Source: Colwellia sp. MB3u-41 (lineage in GTDB: Bacteria > Pseudomonadota > Gammaproteobacteria > Enterobacterales > Alteromonadaceae). From it: a stretch of DNA of 64,000 nt. The DNA is taken from the NCBI RefSeq assembly GCF_014076845.1, contig NZ_JACGUT010000047.1, positions 124,001-188,000 on the forward strand. Direction: 5' to 3'. The first letter of the stretch is position 1; every line of letters begins with the position of its first letter. Under the pieces are notes generated by a model that was not told the origin of the DNA, ran no database searches, and saw only the letters and a program-made list of their open reading frames with translations. The position numbers were made by a program, and so were the translations under genes. This document shows, piece by piece, positions 46,840-54,600 of the stretch.

Positions 46840-47154
46840 TTATTCCGAAAACACGTGTAAGTACATTGGGGTTAAATAATGAGATGATAAACTCTCACAT
46901 GTTTCACCAGAGACCTTTACTCGAAAACTAATACTTTTACCCGACATTAAGGCTGATAAAACCATTGATTCACTTTTACTTGATATAGTGCAAACATATT
47001 TTCCATTGCTCTTATTACCATCTAACATGAACGCTAAATTACCGTTGCATTGTTGAGGCCATTCCAAAACAAGCTTTACTGTTCCCTTACAATCTACATC
47101 GGCAAAAGCTGAAGTAGACATTATTAATAGCATTATTAATATTAATTTTTTCAT
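46840..47154 (-). CDS. Small secreted protein of the array family (member 6)
   Basis: The 104-residue protein has a signal peptide ending SAFA|D, CKGTVKLVLEWP, LAFMLDGNKSNGKYVCTISS, helix ESMVLSALMSGKS, strand ISFRVKVSG, Cys in ETCESL and last strand MYLHVFSE. Its stop codon is preceded on the plus strand by GTGGGTGCCTGTTATTTTT, a motif repeated elsewhere in the island. Confidence 0.73.
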   Translation of the reverse strand: MKKLILIMLLIMSTSAFADVDCKGTVKLVLEWPQQCNGNLAFMLDGNKSNGKYVCTISSKSESMVLSALMSGKSISFRVKVSGETCESLSSHYLTPMYLHVFSE

Positions 47155-47263
47155 CAGTACTCTTTACCTAGCTTCATAGCCCTAATAATGACTTTAATAG
47201 TCGTTATGATCAGCGAGACAAGGGTATCGCCAGCTAATGTAGCTTATTTAATTAAGGTTAATT

Positions 47264-47632
47264 TTAGCCGTCGAGATGTACCCAGCGAGCGGTTGCAACT
47301 TCCCAGGCTCCAGCAGAAGAACAATTAGAGCTAGAAACGTTATCAAAATGTACACTAATTGATTTCCCCATAGAATAAGCCGTTAAAAGAGTACTATATG
47401 CAACTTTACATTGTTCTGCAGAAACAGGATAAACCGTTCCAATCGTCTTGCCTAAATTACAGATATTAACGGGACCAGCCATTCCTTCTAAACGCAAGAA
47501 AGCTCTATCTGTGCTATGAACGCCTAATGTAGTTATCTTACCTGTACAAACAAATGAATTTGCGGCATTCGCCGTAAATGTAAATAAAGTCGCTATGCCT
47601 AAGCCTATAACTGTTCTGTAAAATATGTTCAT
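47264..47632 (-). CDS. Small secreted protein of the array family (member 7)
   Basis: The 122 residues have a signal peptide (IGLGIATLFTFTANA), FVCTGKITTLGVHSTDRAFL, Cys in NICNLGKTIG, VYPVSAEQCKVAYSTLLTAYSMGKS as Cys plus central helix, strand ISVHFDNVSS, Cys in SNCSSAG and end VATARWVHLDG. The extra Cys pair (CTG near the start and EQCK before the helix) is shared with member 8. Confidence 0.75.
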   Translation of the reverse strand: MNIFYRTVIGLGIATLFTFTANAANSFVCTGKITTLGVHSTDRAFLRLEGMAGPVNICNLGKTIGTVYPVSAEQCKVAYSTLLTAYSMGKSISVHFDNVSSSNCSSAGAWEVATARWVHLDG

Positions 47633-47691
47633 GTAGAATCTCTTAATATAATGTTTTTTTTGTAGATTTCTGATGTTTTTTACTTTTTAAC

Positions 47692-48042
47692 TTAGCCCTC
47701 CAAGCCTATATAATAAAGCTGATAAGCACTTGAGCTAAAATTTTTCCAGTTGCCTTTTGTACAAGATGTATCGGTATCATTCCTAAAATACAGTCTTATT
47801 TTTTTCTTTGCCATTTTTGCACTCAATATCATACTTAATGCTGAATTGCATGCCTCTGGCGTATACTCTCCTAACTTAACGCCTGTATTACAAAGTACGT
47901 TTCCGTCTCCAATCGAGCCTATATTTACATGGATATTACCGTTTCCAGCGACTGCAATTGAATTCACATTACCTATGCAATGGTGAGTTGCCATAGATGA
48001 AAAGGATGTTAGTAATGTGGTTAATAATAAAACTTTTTTCAA
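47692..48042 (-). CDS. Small secreted protein of the array family (member 8)
   Basis: The 116-residue protein has signal peptide MKKVLLLTTLLTSFSSMA, HHCIGNVNSIAVAGNGNIHV, VLCNTGVKLGEYTPEACNSALSM (part of the helix), ILSAKMAKKK, strand IRLYFRNDTDTSCTKGNW and end AYQLYYIGLEG. Four Cys align with those of member 7, so two disulfides are likely in the mature secreted form. Confidence 0.75.
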   Translation of the reverse strand: MKKVLLLTTLLTSFSSMATHHCIGNVNSIAVAGNGNIHVNIGSIGDGNVLCNTGVKLGEYTPEACNSALSMILSAKMAKKKIRLYFRNDTDTSCTKGNWKNFSSSAYQLYYIGLEG

Positions 48043-48101
48043 TTTTCGATACCCTACTAAACTTGGTTTAAATTAATTGGCAAAAGTTTTTATCTAGTTT
48101 A

Positions 48102-48410
48102 TTAATTATTAAAACTAAAAATAGTGATAGGTCTAACGTTGTTATTACCACACCAAGAAATAGGGTCTTTAGGGAAAATATTCGCGGTAGTTTTATCAGC
48201 AGCAATCATAAACATTGCCATTGAAATAAAGTGATTTAGTTTTTGCTCACCAACATCACTCTTTCTAACTACCCAACGCTCACCATTGCTCATCAACATG
48301 GAAAAATCTGAGGCACAATAAAAAACACTTTTTATTTTCAAACCACTGCCACTTGCCATAACCTGATTACTGAGTAGTAGAAGACCGATTAACATTATTT
48401 TTTTTAACAC
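48102..48410 (-). CDS. Small secreted protein, divergent array member (member 9)
   Basis: The 102 residues are more divergent: signal peptide MLKKIMLIGLLLLSNQVMA, then SGLKIKSVFYCASDFSMLMS, GERWVVRKSDVG, a helix ISMAMFMIAADKTT, Cys in ISWCGNNNV and end ITIFSFNN. The helix and last Cys are in the expected places. Membership rests on layout and position. Confidence 0.62.
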   Translation of the reverse strand: MLKKIMLIGLLLLSNQVMASGSGLKIKSVFYCASDFSMLMSNGERWVVRKSDVGEQKLNHFISMAMFMIAADKTTANIFPKDPISWCGNNNVRPITIFSFNN

Positions 48411-48423
48411 TTAAAACTTCCTT

Positions 48424-48448
48424 ATATAACGCTCCATTAGGGAGCGTT
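48424..48448. repeat. Hairpin resembling half of an attC site
   Basis: ATATAACGCTCCATTAGGGAG matches the start of the attC-like site at 63445 (ATATAACGCTCAATTAAGAGG) in most positions and forms an 8-bp hairpin AACGCTCC/GGAGCGTT. The rest of an attC site is not visible, so this may be a relic or only a terminator. Confidence 0.4.
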
Positions 48449-48559
48449 TCAACGTTGTTTAGCTTTTCAAAACACCCAATTTTAAACGATAAGAAATAAT
48501 TTAATCAAAATTAACCTCTTTACCTTACATTTACGTATAAAAATTTTAGTCAAAAACAT

Positions 48560-48610
48560 GGGTGTCCCTTTTTATTCAGAATAATCTAATTTGGGAGTGT
48601 CCCTTTTTAT
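48560..48610. repeat. Two REP-like motifs in tandem
   Basis: GGGTGTCCCTTTTTAT (48560-48575) is followed by AATCTAATTTGGGAGTGT and CCCTTTTTAT (48583-48610), the latter almost identical to the copy at 35033-35060. They separate members 9 and 10 of the array. Confidence 0.8.
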
Positions 48611-48622
48611 GTTTTATTTTCA

Positions 48623-48961
48623 CTACGGATTTGTAGATAAGTGAATTTCGGTAAACACTTGCCCAGGCGAACCGATACTGCATCTTCCTTGTGCTTTAGT
48701 ATAAATATCTACTTTATGGTTTGATGCTTTTGCTGCCATTAATACCGATAGTGCCTCTTTCTTAGCTTCTGGATCCCAACCTGTAAAGAGCACCCAATAT
48801 GAGCCACTAGTATCTGACGAACTAGACATTAATACTACTTTATCAATGCCCTGCTGGTGATGAATACTTATTCTTCCCACATAAACACCAATACATTTGT
48901 CAAATGCTGCAGCTGCTTGATGAGAAAATAGAATCATTAAAACTAATAATAACCAACGCAT
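48623..48961 (-). CDS. Small secreted protein of the array family (member 10)
   Basis: The 112-residue protein has signal peptide MRWLLLVLMILFSHQAAAA, DKCIGVYVGRISIHHQQGID, KVVLMSSSS, YWVLFTGWDPEAKKEAL, helix LSVLMAAKASNHK, strand VDIYTKAQG, Cys in GRCSIGSPGQ and end EIHLSTNP. It shares the start MRWLLL with its upstream neighbour at 49068, 106 bp away, a hint of local duplication of the 5' ends. Confidence 0.74.
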   Translation of the reverse strand: MRWLLLVLMILFSHQAAAAFDKCIGVYVGRISIHHQQGIDKVVLMSSSSDTSGSYWVLFTGWDPEAKKEALSVLMAAKASNHKVDIYTKAQGRCSIGSPGQVFTEIHLSTNP

Positions 48962-49067
48962 TTTTTTACCTATTTATTTTTTGAGTGGATGTGTTTTCAT
49001 TGAACTAAATATATGAAGAGGCTTTTTAATCTTTTATTGACAAGTATGTCAGTGCCCCCTGTCTATG

Positions 49068-49403
49068 TTAATTCGATAACATAATATAACCAGGGCTAGG
49101 CGCTGCATTGTATTTTGGAATTTCCGTACATGAAGGCACATTACTGTAATAAGCAATCATGGGAGTTTGTGCCGTTTTTCCGGTAATAACCATTGAAAGC
49201 CAGCTTTTACAAACATCGACAGTAACTCCTTCTCTTATTTCGTTTACATTACATATCGCTGTGTAATCGTTTCTCCAACTACCGAAAATAAACAATGTGC
49301 CATCTTTAGCGATATAGGTCCGGGATATAGTACCTGAACACCATTGACTACTTGCCGATGCATAACTTGAAAAAATTATAAGAATTAATAATAACCAACG
49401 CAT
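49068..49403 (-). CDS. Small secreted protein of the array family (member 11)
   Basis: The 111-residue protein has signal peptide MRWLLLILIIFSSYASA, WCSGTISRTYIAKDGTLFIF, YTAICNVNEIREGVTVDVC, helix KSWLSMVITGKTAQ, strand MIAYYSNV, Cys in PSCTEIPKY and end PGYIMLSN. It is the paralogue of member 4 at 44573. A Fur-like palindrome lies about 50 bp upstream of its start codon. Confidence 0.75.
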   Translation of the reverse strand: MRWLLLILIIFSSYASASSQWCSGTISRTYIAKDGTLFIFGSWRNDYTAICNVNEIREGVTVDVCKSWLSMVITGKTAQTPMIAYYSNVPSCTEIPKYNAAPSPGYIMLSN

Positions 49404-49451
49404 TTTTGTATCTCTTCCTTTTATTTTTATTTTTATTTTTTAAATAACCAA

Positions 49452-49466
49452 TGAGAATCATTCTCA
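49452..49466. promoter_or_regulatory. Fur-box-like 7-1-7 palindrome
   Basis: TGAGAAT-C-ATTCTCA is a perfect 7-1-7 inverted repeat close to the Fur consensus TGATAAT-N-ATTATCA. It lies 49 bp upstream of the gene at 49068-49403. A near copy, TGAGAATCAATCTCA, is at 50961-50975. Iron control is only a suggestion. Confidence 0.4.
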
Positions 49467-49483
49467 ATTGTTACTGGCCACTT

Positions 49484-49813
49484 TTACCCTGGATATTCAA
49501 TGGAATATAATTTACACCAAAAACTGCCACTGCCAGGCCATTTTTGATCCGTGTGACCAGTAACTTTGACTTTAGTTTTAGCTTGGTAAGCGGCAAGAAT
49601 GAGGCTGAGATTCGCATTAAAGCCAGCATCATTCTTGCTTATCCAATATCCGTAACAGTTAGCCGTTGGATTTGCAATACGAAAAACCACATCGCCACCA
49701 CCAAACTGATTGTATGAAATAAATCGTGTAATAGTGGTGGCTTGGCTTGCTTCGGCAGCTTCAACATGGTTTATTCCAAGCAGTAAAACGATCCCTAAAA
49801 TAATTTTCTTCAT
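49484..49813 (-). CDS. Small secreted protein of the array family (member 12)
   Basis: The 109 residues have signal peptide MKKIILGIVLLLGINHVEA, TTITRFISYNQFGGGDVVFRI, Cys in TANCYGYWISKNDAGFN, helix LSLILAAYQAKTK, strand VKVTGHTDQKWPG and end FWCKLYSIEYPG. It closely resembles the integron cassette gene at 60774-61106 (GDVLIRADKPSASCSSGYLL, LNSSLSIAMSAF, KPWRGSSSSKWC). This directly links the attC-less cluster with the cassette array. Confidence 0.77.
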   Translation of the reverse strand: MKKIILGIVLLLGINHVEAAEASQATTITRFISYNQFGGGDVVFRIANPTANCYGYWISKNDAGFNANLSLILAAYQAKTKVKVTGHTDQKWPGSGSFWCKLYSIEYPG

Positions 49814-49989
49814 ATATTCCTAATAGATTTACGTGTAAATGTTTTCATAAAACAGGGCTATTTATATAGCCTTATTTGAGAGGGTGTTTGCTATTTTTTT
49901 TATCACAACTGATCTATCAGTAGATAATCACTTATTTCTCAGCCAGAACACCGCTTAAAGCCAAACTTACATTATTTTTAGCATTTTTT

Positions 49990-50005
49990 GGGTGTCCCTT
50001 TTTAT
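49990..50005. repeat. REP-like motif after the second RAYT
   Basis: GGGTGTCCCTTTTTAT lies about 10 bp past the stop codon of the transposase gene at 50015-50716. It is identical to the core motif at 48560. Confidence 0.75.
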
Positions 50006-50014
50006 TCTGCTACT

Positions 50015-50716
50015 TTAATCCCGATTTTTTCGCCAACCAACAGGACGACCAAATTTTTTGGGCGTCATTCTCCTGCCCGTTAACGTGGCAAGTTGCGCTT
50101 TAAATGCATCATTACCTATCGCCATTCCTTGATTCAGCGCCTCTCGAATATCCGTTAACAGCTTTCCTTCAACATGGAACTTAAACAAAGCACGATAAGC
50201 CGCTTGACGTGCTATCAAATCACCTCCAAGTGCGATTAATAACGCATGCGGTGTACACAACACCGACGGCTTACCTAATGCATTAACCTGATAGCTTGAC
50301 CATAGATAACTAGAAGGATCTGCTACCATGCCCGCCCGGACAGGGTTTAATTCAATATAACGATAAAGCTGTATTAAATATTTATCTTCTTGCACTAAAC
50401 AAGACTTATAGCGCCCTTCCCACAAAGAGCCTGTACGCTTATAACTAAAGTTAAAATAGCGCACATATTGCCGCCCCAATGACTGCATTAACTTACTTAC
50501 CCCACCGTCACACCTTGGCGTACAAAGTAAATGCACATGGTTAGTCATTAATACCCACGCATGTATCTCGACATGATATTTCTTGGCGTATTCCTCTAAC
50601 CAGCCAAGATATGCGCTAAAATCTTGCTGACTAGCAAAACAAACTTGGCGGTTATTACCTCGTTGAATAACATGTTGTGCAACACCTATTGGAGAAACTC
50701 GTAATCGTCTTGCCAT
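50015..50716 (-). CDS. REP-associated Y1 (HUH) transposase, short RAYT
   Basis: The 233-residue protein has the RAYT start RRLRVSPIGVAQHVIQRGNN, HUH motif MTNHVHLLCTP (His60, His62), GSLWEGRYKSCLVQ and the tyrosine helix YRYIELNPVRAGM. The C-terminus ends in a basic stretch. The frame is intact. It is only distantly related to the longer RAYT at 33966-34973. A pair of direct repeats lies just upstream of its start and a REP-like motif just downstream, as expected for a mobilising unit. Confidence 0.93.
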   Translation of the reverse strand: MARRLRVSPIGVAQHVIQRGNNRQVCFASQQDFSAYLGWLEEYAKKYHVEIHAWVLMTNHVHLLCTPRCDGGVSKLMQSLGRQYVRYFNFSYKRTGSLWEGRYKSCLVQEDKYLIQLYRYIELNPVRAGMVADPSSYLWSSYQVNALGKPSVLCTPHALLIALGGDLIARQAAYRALFKFHVEGKLLTDIREALNQGMAIGNDAFKAQLATLTGRRMTPKKFGRPVGWRKNRD

Positions 50717-50733
50717 CGGCTTTACTCACCTTA

Positions 50734-50875
50734 TTTCCGTTTAAAGAAAGATAAGATGAGTATAGAACAGGTTTAACTTTACACTGACCCCAGTTATTTC
50801 TCTTTTATTTTTCCGTTTAAAGAAAGATAAGATGAGCATAGAACAGGATTAACTTTACACTGACCCCAGTTATTT
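50734..50875. repeat. Tandem 66-bp direct repeat upstream of the RAYT
   Basis: Copy 1 at 50734-50799 and copy 2 at 50810-50875 begin TTTCCGTTTAAAGAAAG and end CACTGACCCCAGTTATTT, with only two mismatches. The first lies 18 bp before the transposase start codon, so it may hold its promoter or be a substrate. Confidence 0.88.
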
Positions 50876-50897
50876 TTACTTGTAAATTTTTAATAAC

Positions 50898-50925
50898 AAA
50901 TAAGGCTATTTATATAGCCTTATTT
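50898..50925. terminator. Perfect 12-bp hairpin
   Basis: AAATAAGGCTAT and ATAGCCTTATTT enclose the loop TTAT. It lies about 80 bp past the stop codon of the Sel1-repeat gene and could end the Rhs2 transcript. A shorter copy of the core (GGCTAT, ATAGCC) is at 49856-49871. Confidence 0.5.
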
Positions 50926-51004
50926 AGGTAGCTATTTACTCTATTATCGGTTGAACCAAATGAGAATCAATCTCATGTGACACCGCCCCCTTTGACCCCT
51001 TTTA

Positions 51005-51688
51005 TTATTTTTTGTTTAAATCTTTTACAGAACATTTTGTTTTCAAATGCAAATTTTTCAGTTTAGAAAAATCAGGCTGATGAGATTTGTTTTTATCTAA
51101 AAGCTGAACCATTTCACTTTCTATTCTTGAGCCGCTTTTGGCAATTGACAAACCAAACGTTAACCATGCCATGGCTATAGGTTTTAATTCATCACTATCA
51201 AGCAATAATGATGAAAGCCTTTCTATTGCGATTGGATTACAACTTAAAGCGGACTTTTTTAACCATTTATAAGCATCATTATTTATTAAACTATCCCTAT
51301 TTAATTTTTTATAAAGCTCCCATTGCCCAGCACTATTTCCAAACTCTGAAGCTTTAATTAGATATTCTTTTGCTTTTTCATGATCTCTTGTTGCATAGTG
51401 ATCATATAAAATGAGCATAGAATCAGTGTTCCCCCAAGATGCAGATAGTGAGAACCATTTTATAGACTCTGATGAAAGCCTCCCTTTTCCCCCAATATAA
51501 AACGTACCTAATAAATAAGCAGCATACACATCTTTATCTATTTCAACTTTTTTTTTCAAACATGCTATATCGTGTTTTTCAGCTATCATAAATGATGAGT
51601 TTCTTTTACAGAAATCAACTGTATCATCAGCATTAACGCAAAAATTAACTGATAAACAACACACGATAATAAAATAAAATTTAAACAT
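51005..51688 (-). CDS. Secreted Sel1-repeat protein; candidate immunity protein of Rhs2
   Basis: The 227-residue protein has a signal peptide (ending NFCVNA) and Sel1-like TPR repeats over residues about 50-175: AAYLLGTFYIGGKGRLSSESIKWFSLSA, AKEYLIKASEFGNSAGQWEL and AYKWLKKSALSCNPIAIERL, each read in parts. It starts 9 bp after the stop of the giant Rhs2 gene. Sel1-repeat proteins in the periplasm act as immunity proteins for some type VI effectors, so with this position it is the best candidate to neutralise the Rhs2 tip. A housekeeping scaffold role is the alternative. Confidence 0.75.
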   Translation of the reverse strand: MFKFYFIIVCCLSVNFCVNADDTVDFCKRNSSFMIAEKHDIACLKKKVEIDKDVYAAYLLGTFYIGGKGRLSSESIKWFSLSASWGNTDSMLILYDHYATRDHEKAKEYLIKASEFGNSAGQWELYKKLNRDSLINNDAYKWLKKSALSCNPIAIERLSSLLLDSDELKPIAMAWLTFGLSIAKSGSRIESEMVQLLDKNKSHQPDFSKLKNLHLKTKCSVKDLNKK

Positions 51689-51697
51689 AGCTCCCCC

Positions 51698-54600
51698 TTA
51701 GTTCTTTGGTGTTAAAAGTCTCCATTGAGCATTATTTTGTAACGTAACTTGCCCATATTCACTAACATGTATAAGACCTGTTGGAGCCCATACATTGACA
51801 TTATGCATATTTGAAAACTGTTGTCCGATTGAATTTTCTCCTAAGCCCGCATTGCAAGCATAAACACGTAAAGTTGTCTTGAAATCATAAATTGTATCAG
51901 TTTTTAAAAACTCACTTAACCCATTTGCATCTACATGTTTATACTTCAAATAAACTTTTTCCCCATTTGTTTCACCATGAGAACCATACGAAAACTCTCC
52001 ATCTTTTCGTTCAATCCGGCTCATCAGATCATGATCTTCAGTACCTAGTGCATTTCCATTAGCATCTACACCCTGACCGACTCTGTAGCCGTTATGAGTT
52101 TTAATCGCTGCCTGATTAAACATATATTGAAATGCTGCGGTATTAGCACCATTAGCAAACTTCCCACCAGAAATTACAGAAGCCGTACCACCAATCACTG
52201 CAGAAACTACTGTGCCATATGCAATTTCACTACCAGAAAGATCGCTCCCTCCTGGCAAGTAAGCACCACCTAATCCTTTAGTAACACCTGCGGAAAAGAA
52301 ACCATGGCCAAAATTACCACCGCTGACTTTGGAGATAACACCTCCAGTAACCGCATGCGCTGCTATTTGCCCTGCTATTTGACCCGAAGTGAGCATATTC
52401 CCCCCGAATTCACTTAAACCTGCAGTACCACTGGCTAAATTCTTGACACCTGCAGCTTGGAAACTTTCACCTATTTGTTGAAAAGCTTTAGCCGATACAT
52501 AAGCAATGGCCCCTGCTTTTAATGATGCACCAAGATCACCTGTAACAGCATAAGTAGAAGCCGACGCATATGCTGCACACCCCCATGGGCCACCATAGAA
52601 ACAAGCAGCACCTTGCGCTATGGTATTTAAAATAGGTATTTTAGCAATTGACCGTAAAAGCTTCTTAGCACGCTTTAAAGGATTAAATGAGAAGTAGCCA
52701 CTCGGATCGGTATAACTCATCGGGTTATTCAATACATAACTATAACGATTATAACTTTGACTATTATTTGGGTACTGTACAAAAGGATCAGCCTGCAAAA
52801 ACCTGCCAATTTCAGCATCATAAACCCGACCATTCATATGAATCAAATCAAAGTGGTCAATCCCCTCATGCCCAGTATAACCACGCGTAGTTGCGGAACC
52901 TCGCGTTAAGTTAGCCACGAGGCTACCCACATTGTTATTTATAATAACCTTGGTTTTCTTGCCCCAAGGGTCATAAATAAACTGCTCGGCAACTTGCCCA
53001 TTTTCGTCGGTAATGGTAATAGCAGAGCCTTGGTAGTCGGTATGCGCAAAGAGCGTACTAAAGGTTGTTTCACCTTCTTTACGGGTTAATACTGCCCCCG
53101 CTATTTGATATTTATGCTCAATTTTACTGCCTGCACCACCGGTGCGTTCTATACGTTCGTAAGCGCCAACATAATGGGTTTTATATTGTGTTAACCCTGA
53201 ATAGTTATTGCCATTCGGCATTTTTTCTTGAATCTCATCTTCACGTAAATAACGGCTGCGATTCGCGTATTTAAATTTACTACTTTGCACGCCGCTGGTA
53301 ATTTGCCAAGGTTTGTCGAACGGTGTGTAATCATAGTCTCTGCTACCATCACTGGTTACATTACCGTTAGCATCGTAACTATAGTTGCGGTAACTGGTGT
53401 TACTGCCTTTTTGAATATTATGTAAACCACGGCGTTTTAACGGATAAGCGCTCGTGCTGTCGCTATGGGTTTGCCACTGGTAATTATAGGTATAATTATT
53501 TGCATGGTTTACTTCTTCTCTTTCTCCACCACTAATAGGCCAATGGTTACCAGGTGTAAACACTGGTGGCCTTGGGTCTATAATTTCGCCAAAACGAACT
53601 AATTCACTACTGTATTTACGGGTAATATTGCCAATAAAGTCGTATTCATAGTTTTGCTGGTAGGCAAACGCTTCGTCAAGTTGGCTTACATCAATATTAC
53701 TGTAATCAATGCTTCTTTCTTTTACGCGGTTAATACTGTCGTATTCAAAGTTTTCACTAAAGTTAATACTGCCTGCATAATTTTGATTGCGTTCGGTTAA
53801 GTTGCCTACATAGTCGTAGTCGTAACTTAAGTTATGCAGTACTTGTCCACCCGACTTGGTTAAACTTATATTAGATACTCGGCCTATTTCGTCATAACCG
53901 TTGGTTTTACGGATACCTTTACCAATGGTTTCCTTTTTTATTCGGCCTGCGGCGTCCATTTCGGTAATTTCACGTAGCGTTAAGTCACCTTGTTTGATGC
54001 GTTTTAAGTAACCATATTGGTATTGGGTATTTACAACTAACCCTTTGGGTAACGTTTGGGTACTTACTCGGCTATAAGCGTCGTACGTTTGACTTTGTAA
54101 AAAGCTTTTCCCTTCAAAGGTTGTAGTTGTGCCAGACAAACGGCCTAATTGATCAAAATTAACACTTTGCTGCCACGTGGCCGTGGTATTAATTTTAGAC
54201 GCACAGTTAAAGCCACTTAATGCACTATTACTACTGGTAAACTGTTGTTGCTTAATGAGTTTCCCGACATTTTTATCGGCTGTACTCGTACCGTAATGAA
54301 AACAACTGACTGTTGCATTATAGTCGCCTAACGCTTGCTCGGTAGATTTAGTTTTTCGCCCTAATACATCGTAATAGTTACGTGAAGTTAAATTATTTGC
54401 ACTTGTTTGAGCCGTAAGTTCGCCAAAGGCATTATAAGCATATTGCCAATACCCTTTGTCAGGATCATACATGCTGGTTTTACGGCCTTCGTTGTCGTAT
54501 TGCGTATGAATAGTGACTTTTTGACTCGTATTGTTAGAAGCATAATTACTGACTTTGGTTAATTTACCGAACACATCGTATTGGTAGTCGGTAATAGACC

